Below the pieces are notes generated by a model. That model made no database searches, was not told the DNA's origin, and saw only the letters and a list, made by a program, of their open reading frames with translations. From positions 1,240,001 through 1,304,000 of the forward strand of contig NC_134286.1 of NCBI RefSeq assembly GCF_949628215.1: a stretch of 64,000 bases of DNA, written 5' to 3'. The position numbers and the translations under genes were made by a program. Shown piece by piece: positions 28,497-40,500 of the stretch; positions within the stretch are counted from its first letter, which is position 1; every line of letters begins with the position of its first letter. Source of the DNA: Phalacrocorax aristotelis (taxonomy: Eukaryota > Chordata > Aves > Suliformes > Phalacrocoracidae).

Positions 28497-28579
28497 AAGA
28501 TGAAGCCCATAGTCCAGAGAAGACGATCTACCCCTTCTGCCATTACGAAAGCTCTCGGCAAGTCGAAGTACCATTCCAG
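28497..28579 (+). CDS. ARHGAP20: RhoGAP gene exon 2 (first coding exon)
   Basis: The acceptor is ttgtcttgcag|AAG and the donor is CCAG|gtagag. ATG at 28,500-28,502 opens MKPIVQRRRSTPSAITKALG. The basic RRRSTPS patch matches RRRSAPS of human ARHGAP20 and is a plausible basophilic-kinase site. The exon ends in phase 2. The first three bases (AAG) are untranslated if this ATG is used. Confidence 0.85.
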
Positions 28580-31500
28580 GTAGAGGAAATACCTCTCTGA
28601 CTCCTTTTTCCACCTTTCTGCCTATAGAGACTTAAATCAAACTTGTTTTCACATTCATTTAATGGTGTTAAGGACAATTTGTTTGTGGACAGATATGGAA
28701 TAGTTTCTTTTTTACTGGAGTGGCAGTGTGCTCAGCAATACAAGCTGGGGGAAAGGAGGAAGATGAGGGGACATTCACGTTATGGTGTTTGTCTTCCCAA
28801 GTAACTGCTGCACATGCTGAGGCTGGGCGTCTGCCCGCCGATGCGAAGTAGTGCTTGAATTCCTCTTTTTTCCTGTCTTATTTTCTCCCCCTGTCCTGTT
28901 GGAGGGAGTGAAAGGGCAGCTGGTGGGGGTCTGGCAGCCAGCTCAGGTCAACCCGCCACGCAAGGCTAGCTTGTTATTTTCAATGCAGGTAATATTAAGT
29001 CTAGGTATTTGATGCTTGTTAAATCCAAGTCTAAATAGACCCAGTCAATATTGCACAGCACAGAGGCACCCAAGTAAGATCAGGTACGAGAAACAGTGTG
29101 CAAGTTTCTGTAGTGGGTTTTCCCTGTTGACCTGGCTGGGATAAACGAGCTCTGACACTTGCATCGTTCAGCTCGGGGGGTGGTCACAGCACTGGCAGAG
29201 TAGACATCACCAGCGAGATGCAGGGAGCGGAGCCGGGGCTGGCTGGTAGAGGGCCCTTCCTCTATCCCTTGCAGCGCCATTCTCTGCCATCAGGGCATGA
29301 AATGCTCTATACAGTCCAAGCTGGATTGAGTAGCAGAGCTTCTGTCTCTTCCTGACAGCTCTCCTGGCTTTTCTCTCACATGCCCTGACCCCCACCTGCC
29401 AATGTAGCAGACTTGAAGGCATGGGCCTGTTCAGAGCTTGCATGGGGCATATTGTGACTATGTGCTGTGTCACGCTTAGTCTCTAGATAAGGAGATGCTT
29501 TCGTGAGTTGTAAGCCTGGAGTTTTTTCCTGAAATTCTCTTTCACCTGGAAGCCCACACTGCCTCCCTCTTGCCCAGTAGCATAGCCAGTGCAGGGAGGC
29601 CAGTGTGCTCCTGCCAGGCGGGAGCAATGAGCCTCAGCTTACAGACACAAAGTCCAGGGGATTCTTTTCCTGAGATGCGGCGATGAGGTCGCTCACATCA
29701 TGTACACTACGTTACGACTCTGAGAGGCCATACCTCCTGATGGCATAAGAGATTTTCCTTAAAAATAAAAATATTTATGTGTGTATGTATGTATACATGT
29801 ATTTGTGGGTGGGTGGGGTTTTTAATAGGTATATATATCCCTTATGTTTGCAAACAGCAGAAAAAGCTCTATCCTCCCCCCTCTTTCTGGACTGCAAGTG
29901 AGACAAGCTTCCTGGTGTGGTTCTGGCTGAACCGTCAATGGGTGCTTGGCTGACGGATTCCTTGCTCTTTAGTCTACCCTTTCACCAGTCACAGGCAGTG
30001 GTATGAGAAGCAGAAGCAGAGATGCCCTAAGAAAAGGAAGAGTTGATGCCGCAGGAAGGACAGACAGAAGCAGCCACAGGAGAGAAGCTGCCCAGTGCAG
30101 ACCAGTTCGTGGGGACTCCTCTCCCAGCAGCATGTGGCTGTGGGTGAGGAGCGCAACTGGGAGGTGTCAGAGGGCCGTGGTGCCGAGAGGCCCCATGTGG
30201 GCCTGCCTGTGTTCTGCAAAGGCCCACTGGTTTGGACGAGAGCGCGGCTGTCCCCATCCCCTCGGCTCTGGCTGCGGTGAAGGGCTGCGGTTTAGTTTAT
30301 TCAGGGGAAGGAGGCTGCCAGCTGCCCCCGGCCGAGCAGGTCCGGACAGAGCTGCTGCAGGCAGGGGAGGCAGCCCCTGGCATGGGAGCAGCCAGGGCAG
30401 GCGGAGGATGGACAAGGTGCACCGGGAAGGTGCGGTGGGACACAGGACACAGGCTGGTGTGGCATTCACTGCCTCGCACACCAGGACTGTGGCAGCATCG
30501 TCCCTGAGGAGCATCCTGGTGTTCCGCCCAGCACGTCCCTGCCTGGCTGCCTTCTGGGGACATGCTGCCAGAGACCCCTCCGGCCCCTGGGCCGCTGGCG
30601 GGAGAGCTGGCCCTGAGACTCAGCCACGTTCCAGATGGAGATCCATCTGGGCATGTGAGGGGGCTGGGAAGGCTGCCCATGCCCTGGCAGCACGTGTGCC
30701 AGCACCGGCTCAGGCCGTTTGGTGGGAGAGCCACCAGATCCGGCCATCCTCCGGGGCGGTCACGTCCCTGTCAGATGACAGCACCTCTCCCTCACAGCTA
30801 GGTTGACCGGACAGGTTGGGTGGTGACCTTGACATGAAAAGCTCCCTCTCTCGCCTGCAAGGCCGGAGCCATCCAGTGCTCTGCTGACGCTTTGCTTCTG
30901 CAGGTGTAAAGCACCAGGAGTGTCAGCAGATAGAGTCAGGTGCAAACATGCCAGATGTGCAGATCTTCTGCTGAAATATGGAGTGCTAGCCACGAGCAGA
31001 GCTCCTTGGTCCTTTAGTGGGAGCTGAGCACTCTTTGACGTCACCCCCTCTTCCTCCTGCGGCACTGTGTAACTACTAGACACAGATAAGGGGATGCCAC
31101 GCTCCTTTCTGCCTTGCTCTGATAGCAACCTTATAAATAGTATTTCCTGAGTTATTTGTTTAGTTTGATTTTTCTTTCTTTGTAAGAAAGAGATGATAAA
31201 GCTGAACTCATTGACATTTTGATCTGGACCAGCCCTCCTGAAGAATACCCCTTTTATGTTACACCATAGGTAACTGATTCATACAGTATATTGTGCTGTT
31301 CTGAAATGAGCATGTGGGGGTCAGTCTCGTAGGATCATTTAAAATAAAGGGCAGGACTGATTTTCATTTGATTGTCTTCTGGCCAAGTTATGTGGCTTCT
31401 TTGTCATGTCTCCCCCACCCCCACCCCAACCCCCTTCTAAATTGCACTAAAAAAAAGTACAGAAGAGAAACAAATTCTTTACTTTATTTGGCTGGAGAAT

Positions 31501-34500
31501 ATCCTCTGGAGGGAGGGAAGCTTTAAACGTTTCTCATGATGGATAGGGAGCTGGTACAATGCCATCTTTGCTTAGGCCACCAGAGTATTGGTGAGATCTT
31601 TTTTGCTATCCTGCTGTTGTGTTTACAAAGCTGTGTAACAGCTCCAGCTTTAGGAAATCCACTGCTGAGCTCGTGTGATGGCGTGGCTCCCATTGCTTAA
31701 CTGGCACACATAGAAAGCTTTAAATATCAAGTTTAAAGGTGATTTAGCTTCTCACTTGTAGAAGCAACAGATACACATTTTTGTCTATGTGTAGAGACAG
31801 GAGGATTTCTGTTGTTTTTCTATCTACATAAATCTAAGGCCATGTCTCAGAGGTTAGCTAATTCAGTCAGGATTGGGCACATGAACCCAGGCTCTGACCA
31901 AGGCTCAGCAAAGAGCTATTGCATGTCCATTCAGCACAATCCCACCTGTAGAGCAAGGGTAGACCCAGGAAATGGCTGTGGGACCTGCTGTACTGCCAGC
32001 ACTGCTATGAGAGCCAGGAGCAGCGCTGAGCAGGTGCTCTGGGAGGGTGCTGAGAGGCAAGTGGGGAGATGAGCACCTGGTGGAGCTCTTCCAGCTGAGG
32101 AGAGCATAGAGAAAGGATCTGGTTCAATACTGACAATGGCTTGTTGACTGCGGTCAGCGTGCAAAAGCGATCAGCATTCTTTGGAAGTGGTCAGCACCTA
32201 TATCAATCTCAGTAGAAAAAAGAGGCTGGATTGCAGCCAGGCAAACCAGAATCAGGTGGCTGGAATTAGATGAGTACATGCAGTTCATTTTTTTTGTGCT
32301 GCAGCCCTTGCACTGACACGCAGATCAGTGAGGATGGAAAACATGGGCAGAAATGGTCCTTCCCCATGCCAGTCTGAGCAGTGCCATGAGCCAGGGACTG
32401 CCATGGGGTTTCTGTGTTCTTTTTGAGTCATAGCTCACAAGCATGTGCAGGAAATAAGTGTTTTACCTGAGCAATAAATGACTCAAAAATTAATATTTCA
32501 GCAGCTTCACCTCCCCAGATTTGGTGCAGGCATTTAGGCAGTTTTCCATTTGTCTGAGGCTGGTAAAATTAATTGGCCAGAGGCCAGCAAATGCAGTTCA
32601 TAACTGAGAGCAATAGGGGCAGTGCTGGGAGAAGCGCAGGGCTGTTGGGCTGTTCCAAGGGTCACCTGTGTCCAATCACAAACCCTTGTGAGAAAAGCTG
32701 CTGACAAAGTCTTACGATTTTTCTTCCTCCTCCAGGGAAAATACCCTTTCCTTTTCCCATTCAGACAATGGGCTGCCAAGAGGGGTGTTCGGCAGCCCAG
32801 GCTCCACTTTCATCCTGGACGAGCGAGTACAGCTAACCGTGGGCCTGCAGACCCAGGAAAGACATTTGATTTTGTTCAGTGATGTGCTGGTCATCGCCAA
32901 GTCCAAGTAAGAGGAATTCACGCTCACTCCTTCTCCCCAGTATGTGCTGTTGAAGCTAGGCTCTGAGCTATTCGTGGAGCAGGTGTCAAAATAACTCTTC
33001 TTTACAAATGTGGATCTAAAATGTGGCATCTACCCCTTCCACCTCCAGAAATTCTTCTTGGTCTTAATGTTTCACTGCATTTTCCTGAAGGAAAAGGTTG
33101 TCTTAATTGGTTTTGCCCTTTCCGTTATGTGGCTTCTTGAAGAAATAGCATGAGGGCAAAAGGCAGTAAGGATAGAAGACTGGCTTCTGCTCTGGCTACT
33201 TCTGCCACACATAAATTAAAAGCTTAGGTGACTTCAGTTATTAGCATAGACAGTAATTAGCCTAAATCACCATCTATCTGCACATGGCTCTAGTGGATCA
33301 CATTGCCCTAAGCCACAGCTGTCCCACTGTGGCCATCAACCCCAAAATTGTTTGCAAAACTTCCTTGTAGTGCCTCCACATGCCCAGACATTTAGTTTTT
33401 GGGGGACTTGTTGCTGTCACTGCATCTGCATGACTGGAAGGTGGCATGGCCAGACTCTGGAGGTCTAGATGTTAGGATCTGGCCTAAGAAATCCATGATT
33501 TGAATTGCAGATCCTCCTCCAGCCTGAAGCTGAAAAAGCAGGTGCATCTGAGTGAAGTATGGACCGGCACTTGTCTCAGCGAAGTGACAGAGAAAAAGAT
33601 GGGTCCTGAGAATTCATTTGTCATCGGCTGGCCTACCACCAACTATGTTGTCACCTTCAGGTATCCCACCAGACACCAGACCTCCCTCTGCAGCCCGGCA
33701 GCCGCCCGGGTCTCCCATGTGTAAAGCAAAACAGTGACTGAGGCTACAGGGCCCTGGACTCTACTACAACCCTTCTCCCCATTGAGCAGAGGAGTTCCAC
33801 TCGCTTTAGGCAGCATGGTGAAAACTTAGATTTTGGGAGACAGTCATCTTAGAAAGATAGCTGCAGGCTGGTCCCTGAGAGCCCTTTAGAGGACTAACGC
33901 GTGCAAGTGTTGTTATAGCAAGGGCTAACCCTGCTGCAGAGCATCCTGGCGCATCACAACCAAATCTGCCATAGCAAACCAGCTTGTGCTGTCATATAAC
34001 TTACAAGCATGTTGTCTCAGCGCCTGCCAGCAGCCATTTTTGTAGGAGATCAGCCCTAATTTAAGAATTTTTATTACAAGGGACAGGTTAATTATGTCAG
34101 TGAAAAACGCCAGATGGCCTTGTGCCAGGATTAAATCCTTTATACACCCTTAGTGTGGCATGGACAAACCTTCCTTCTTCAGTTGTCTGCCAGGGTGTCC
34201 CAAGCCAACAGCAACAGCCTCTAAAGATGGAAAGGTTCTTCAAGATGGGTCTGCACAAGCAACATAGCCCAGAGCTTGCTTAGCCTTTTCTACCCCCCAG
34301 AATAGAAACATGGGATTGTAGGCTAGAGAGTAGCCTATTCATGCCCCAAATGCCATCTCAAAGGCTGTCCCAATGTTGTGCCTGAGCTAATAAGGCTCAT
34401 CAAAAAGCAGGTGAGCTTTTTCTTACCTGGAGCTCAGTCTAGCCTGGCTGAATTGAATCTAGAGCTGGTATATCCACAGGGAGCTCGGGTCACTGCTGGC

Positions 34501-37500
34501 TTAGGCATCTCTGCTTCATTCTCTCTTCTGCAAAGCAGAGGTGTCAGCAGTCTTCAAGGGTCGCTCTGTCCTCAGGGGTTCTGCAGACACAGCTAGGAAG
34601 GGCTGATCTGGCCTGATGCTTTTCCTTCTGGGGGGCAACAGCCTTGGTGGAAAAAGAAATGGGGACCATGGTTTCATACATGCTGCCTCATCATTTCCAA
34701 GGGTCGGGATGGTTTCTCCCAGGTGATACATTCCTGGCCTTAGGATTTATGCTCTGACATGCAAGCTGCCATTTGTGTCTTAGTCCAAATTCAACAGCAG
34801 TTCCATTTCCTTCACGTCATTGAGACCTGGGTAACCCGTGTTGGCAGCAGAAGCTTCTAGGAACGGCAGACATTGGGAAGGAAATAATAGGAGAAAGAAA
34901 ATAGCAATTAAAGGTCACTGCAAAAATAATAAGGGCCCACAAGGTGAGTTAACTCCATCATCACAGAAAGATATTTGTCCTTTATCTGAACACTTGCCAG
35001 CCCGGGCAGGAAATGTAGTCCAGTTTGTTGCTGGGATTTTTTAGTATTAGTATTATTTTTGTTATTTGTTAAAATAGGACAGAAGCAGGAAAGGACTATG
35101 CTTTTGTTCCAGGGCTTTGCAGGAAGGAACTTTGACTTACAGCTATATATAAGTGAAACTGGGTAGAGTTTCCAAAGGCTGTTACCCACTCAGCACTTGT
35201 CTGATGATCTGCCTCCCTTTTTATCTTCAGCTCAGCTGACGTGAAGGAACGATGGCTGTCAGCATTACTGTGGTAAGTGATCGTCCTTTCGTCATTCTCC
35301 TGGGTGGTTCCTCTACAGTCCTCAGAGAAATTTGTCATGCTAGGTGTCAGCTTGCCCTCTGATTTTCAGGACATTAAGTGTCTAGCTGCTGTTTGAAAAA
35401 TCCACCTTTGAGACCTGAACGTAGAAGCCCCTGGGTGAAAGCAAAATTGGCGTTGACAGTGCAGAAAAGATGAAATCCACTAGACGATAACATTGCTGGA
35501 GCACCTTTCTTCCTTTGGAGCTGGGGGTTGGCTTTGCTAATCACTGTGGAAATGTCACAACTGTTACTGATTCTTCAGCTGCTTTCTGATTCAAACTGAA
35601 GTTTGGATTTTGTGGCATCTAGAGGCTAGAGTTGTTTCTTTTTCATGTTATGTTTTTATATGTTGTTCCCACTAACATCCAGGCAGAAGCGTTTGTATAG
35701 GTACAGAGAGGGGAAGAAGTCTCTTGATTTGTGGAGAACAGTAATGATCCTAAGGACACTGGAAGGTGTTATGCTAGACATCTATCTGCATTGAAGTACT
35801 GCCATGTGCGGTTTTGCTAGGGTGGGGCCTCAGAGAAAGATAAAGAAGACAGTAAGAGCATGTGACCACACTATGAATATAGCATGTTATTGTTACTGTT
35901 GTAATTAATCTCTATTTATTATCGAGCTAAGGAGCAGGTCCTTTGGACCTCTTGGATCCAAATCTTAGGGTCCTTCTCAAGTTTCGCTGGGAAATTATAT
36001 TTCCTCCCCTTTTCTTTGACTTTCAGGCATATCAATGAAGTAAAACAGAATGAATATTTGAAGAATCTAACCCTTCAGATCCTTGTGCTGGATGCTGACA
36101 ATGGTTCTTCTGTAAGTAAAGCTAAGAACCTGCTCATCAGACCAGCAGTGCATGGAGGTCTGTGGGGTAGGGGAGGGTAGGCAGGGCTGTGGTGCTGCTG
36201 CTGCTATCCCTGTTTAAAATTCAAGTCCCACCTGAAAAGGTTTTAGAGGCTGTGCATCTGGGCAGCTGCATCCTTCCCACTGGAAGCTGAGTCAGAGGGG
36301 TTTGGTTTGGGAAATTGGGAGGTAGCCGGACTGTTACCAAAGAACAGTTAATTCCTAAAATTATTCTTGGCCTCTGGCTTCTTTCTTTTCCTTCTGCTTC
36401 ACTTCATAATTGGTGATGGTTTGTGGTTGAGTGCCCGGTCATTCCTATTTTCAGTGAAATAAGTTGGTGATACTGATGATGAAAGGCTCACTGGTGTGTT
36501 CTCCTGAATTAATTTACTGGAATGTTTCCCAGTCTCTTCATATGAATAACATACATTTCTAGGCTTCATGCCAGGCTTGGTGGGTCACATTTATGTCCTG
36601 GGGACTCTTCCCTCAGAGGGCGACCCCAGACACTCATGGTTTATTAGCATTGTGCTGTGCTCACCCTTTGGAGTGACAGTGGCTCTACTATCAGTCAAAT
36701 GCTGATGTGGTCTAATACAGGCTCTGAACACCACCCAGTTCCTGTGATTTCTACTGGATGACCTTTTTGGATGGCATAATAAACCTGTGATAGAAGAGGT
36801 AGCACAGAACAGTTTTCACTATGTATAGTCATCACCCTTAACAATTATTCCAGTGTAGTTCAAATTAGTGCAACTCTTCCAATCATGAACGGTTAATAAA
36901 GACAGTCAATAGACAGATGAGTGACATTTTCCCCAGATTTTAAAGCTACAGGAAACTGCAACCAAACTTTGTGTCTTCTTATTAGCTTCTTATGTTTCCT
37001 TTGTTTTCCTTTCTAGACTACGGCTGTCAATGTGTCCAATGTGGAAACTGCGGAGAGTGTCATGAAGAAGACCCTTCTACAGCTTGGACTTCCTGTAAGT
37101 GGCAGTTGTATAGTCTGCCAGACCTTAGCTAAGGAGGCTGGCAACGTCTGGTTTACAGGACAATGCAGATGTGGAGAAGTCTAGCTTTGCTGTAGCTAAC
37201 CAGTAAGGCATTAATACTCTCTGGACTACAAGATGAAGCAATATATTTGTGTGGGTGCCGAGTACTAGAAACACAGACACGCTTGACATGCCTACATTAA
37301 ATTCATACCTTGTATAATAAAGTCCTTTGGATTTCAGAGGACTTCAATGCTTCAATCCAGCATTAGGATTGGGCCAAGCTTGTCAAAGGATTATTAATAT
37401 AACCAAAAAATAATGAGCTAATCAGTGATGTTATCAGATGAGCCTTGCCCATTGCAGTGGTCCAGCCTTTCCCATTACAGTGTTTGACAGGTAGCTTTGA

Positions 37501-40500
37501 CAGTGTTCCAGTAGTTTAGTACCAAGCTTGTGGAACATGTTGCTAAAACAGGCTGGGAAACTATCATATGGGTTTACATTCTGCTGGCTCTTGGTCTTTT
37601 CTTCTCCTGCACCTTTCCCCTTCCACTCTGTATCAGACAGACTGATCCAGAGCACCGTCCCTCCGAGCCATGGGGCTGTCCTGGAGATAGCTGTGCACGC
37701 CTGGCTCCTTGGCCTCTTCAGCCGTTATCTCTGTTGCTTTCTGAGTGAAGTGCAGCCTCACGGACCCTCACCCTGGCCCCCTTCACCTAATATTTTTCTC
37801 TTCTCTGTTCCTCAACCGCCAGGGCAGGACAAGTGAATACCACCTCTGGGTGATCTCAGGAAAAGATGACCCTGCTTACCCTCTCATTGGTAAGAGCTCT
37901 CCCATTTTCCCTCAGTTCTAGCACCACAGGAACAAGTGATAAATGATACTGGGGTGTGTGGCAGAGAAACATCTCAGGCATTGCAGTCTTCACTTAAAAA
38001 AACCACAGGCAGCACGTGTGGCCTGGGGCAGACTCAGCCCTCGTGGCCTTACTGCCAAGTCAGAGCGAGGCAGCACTGGCAGTCCTGACAGAGAGCATGT
38101 ACGTGCACTAAGGAGCCCACCATTTAGATCTAGCCAGAGAGGAAGCAAGGAAATATGCTGATTTACCCAGTAGCCAAGCTGGTAGGTGCATTTCAGCTCC
38201 TGCTTGCTTCTCTGACAGATCTATCGATGGTGCAGCCATTGCTGAGCCTGTTTTGCCCTATAGCATACTGCTTAGATATGCTGACTGAGTAACTGCTGCA
38301 TTAACTCTGCATTGTGTTTTCAGTGATAACCCAATAAATACATCCCCAGGCTCTCCAAGGAAGTTTATGCGTGTTGTTTTTTAAAGAGATCTTGCTCCAA
38401 AGACCATATTGTTGTACTAAGAGTATCATTCTGGGGCTCATTAGACTGCATATGTTTATTTATGGGTGTTTATTGGTGTTTTGCAAGTCATCGTGGCACA
38501 TGCTTGCTTTTTGCATCCATCCAATACATACTAGACTGTCATAGTAAGCTAACACTTGCACAGGGCAATGCTTACAGTGTTTTATTAGTGCAGTGGGGCC
38601 CATAAGCCTATTAATAAGGGCTTAAACCCAGCTAATAGTGCTTTGTTGCACAATGGTCTGGAGAGCTGCTATGAAGAGTGGCGGGCCAGGTTTAACTGGG
38701 TGAACTTACTTGTAAAGCGATGATCATATATGTATAGATGTGCCCTGGCCTCTTTAGTCCACAGGTGGAGGTTTTGAACAACATTGCTTAGAGGCCCTGC
38801 TGCAGTGGGAGCCGTTGGATGTGGGTGCTTCCTCCTGCCCAGATTTGGAGCTGTTTTCACATAGCTCTGCATGTTTGCTTGCTCTTTACATGCCTCTTTG
38901 CTCAACAGGGCATGAGCATCCTTTCAGCATCGCATTGAACTGTCTCCGGGACTCCAGTGACCAGCAACAAGGAACCAACAATAACACCCTCCTGGCTGAT
39001 GGGACAGAGACTTCCTTCCTTGATCGGCTGCCAAAGGAAAAACAGTGTCAGTTTGTCCTGAAGCCCAGGCTCCAAGCTCCAGTGCAGCTGAGGAGAGGTA
39101 GGGGCTGCAGGAATCCATTATGACCAAGTAGAGACTGCTTTCCATGGCAGTGCCAAACTCCTCCTCGCATTGTACATGTATTCCAGAGTCTTTCTCATAC
39201 CTGAGTGTATGCAGAGAGGAAGAGATTGCAGAGGGACTAAACTTGTCTTTGCAAATATTCAGAATTAGCTTTCAGTCCTTCATTAGCTTTCAACTGCAAG
39301 CCGTTCTTACATTGCACAGACAGCAAGGTTCCCTAACAAACAGTGATTGAATAAAAGTTTTGCTGATGGTTGAAATATGAACAAGTGATTTCACTGCTGT
39401 ATATTATCTGACTGTGCCCGTAAATAGTGTAGTTATTAACCACACAATGGTAGAGAGTCCTTGCTTTGCTGGGAACTCTGCCTCCGCTCTAGATCACTCA
39501 GTGGCCAGTAGGAAGGACAGACAGCTCTTTGACGAAGGTCTGTGTTTTCTTTCAGATTCACTGCAGAAACACACCAAGAGGAAGAAGTCCTTGATTGACT
39601 GGGCCCTGCGCCGCAGCACCAGCACACCCACGGGCAGCCCCCCTTCGCAGTCTCCTACTACCCCACGGAAGCTCTTCGGTCTGTCTCTGTCCTCTGTCTG
39701 TCCTGACGGCATCCTTCCCAAGCCAATCATGGTAAGGAGCAGCCTGGACTGTTTGTGCTGACATAAACTTGATGTATTTAGCCCAGAATTTAAAGTCACT
39801 TGTAGTATTGAAGAGGATTGGATGTGGAAGACCACCAGTATTTCCCTGTGATTCAGATCTAGCTCAGTAATGCGTGAAAGCATCCCTGTCCTGTGTAATC
39901 CACATCACTTCATGCACAGATGCCCACCCTGTTTCAGTGGCATCTCCAACCCGGTCATCACAAGCTGACAAGGGGCAATGTCAGTGGACTATGCCATGCT
40001 TCAGAGCCTAGACCTCATTCACTACGAGGGTCCACTGGACTCACACTTCCACAGGATAAGCGTACCCACATGAACTGTACCTGCAACTTAGCTCTCGTCC
40101 CTGGTTAAATCATGACAAATCTCTTGTTTCCAGGTACTGATTAGTCCTTACACTGATTACGTTAAAATATATGAGGTATAATATACACAGACAACAGGGT
40201 AAAGTGTTAGGCTTTTAAGTACAACTGGGCTTTCTCTTAGGATATGCTGCTCCTGCTGTACCACGAAGGTCCCTCTACTAGGGGCATTTTCAGACGTTCT
40301 GCCAATGCCAAGACTTGCAAGGAGCTGAAAGAGAAGCTGAACTCTGGAGATGATGTCCAGGTGGATGGAGAGTCAGTCTTTGTGGCTGCAGCTGTCATCA
40401 CGGTATGTTTGGCCAAGTAACTCAGCTGAGCTAATCATACCTTACCTCTTTAAGGAAGCGACATGAGCCTTCATGCATAGAGAAGATTTGAGGGGGAACA

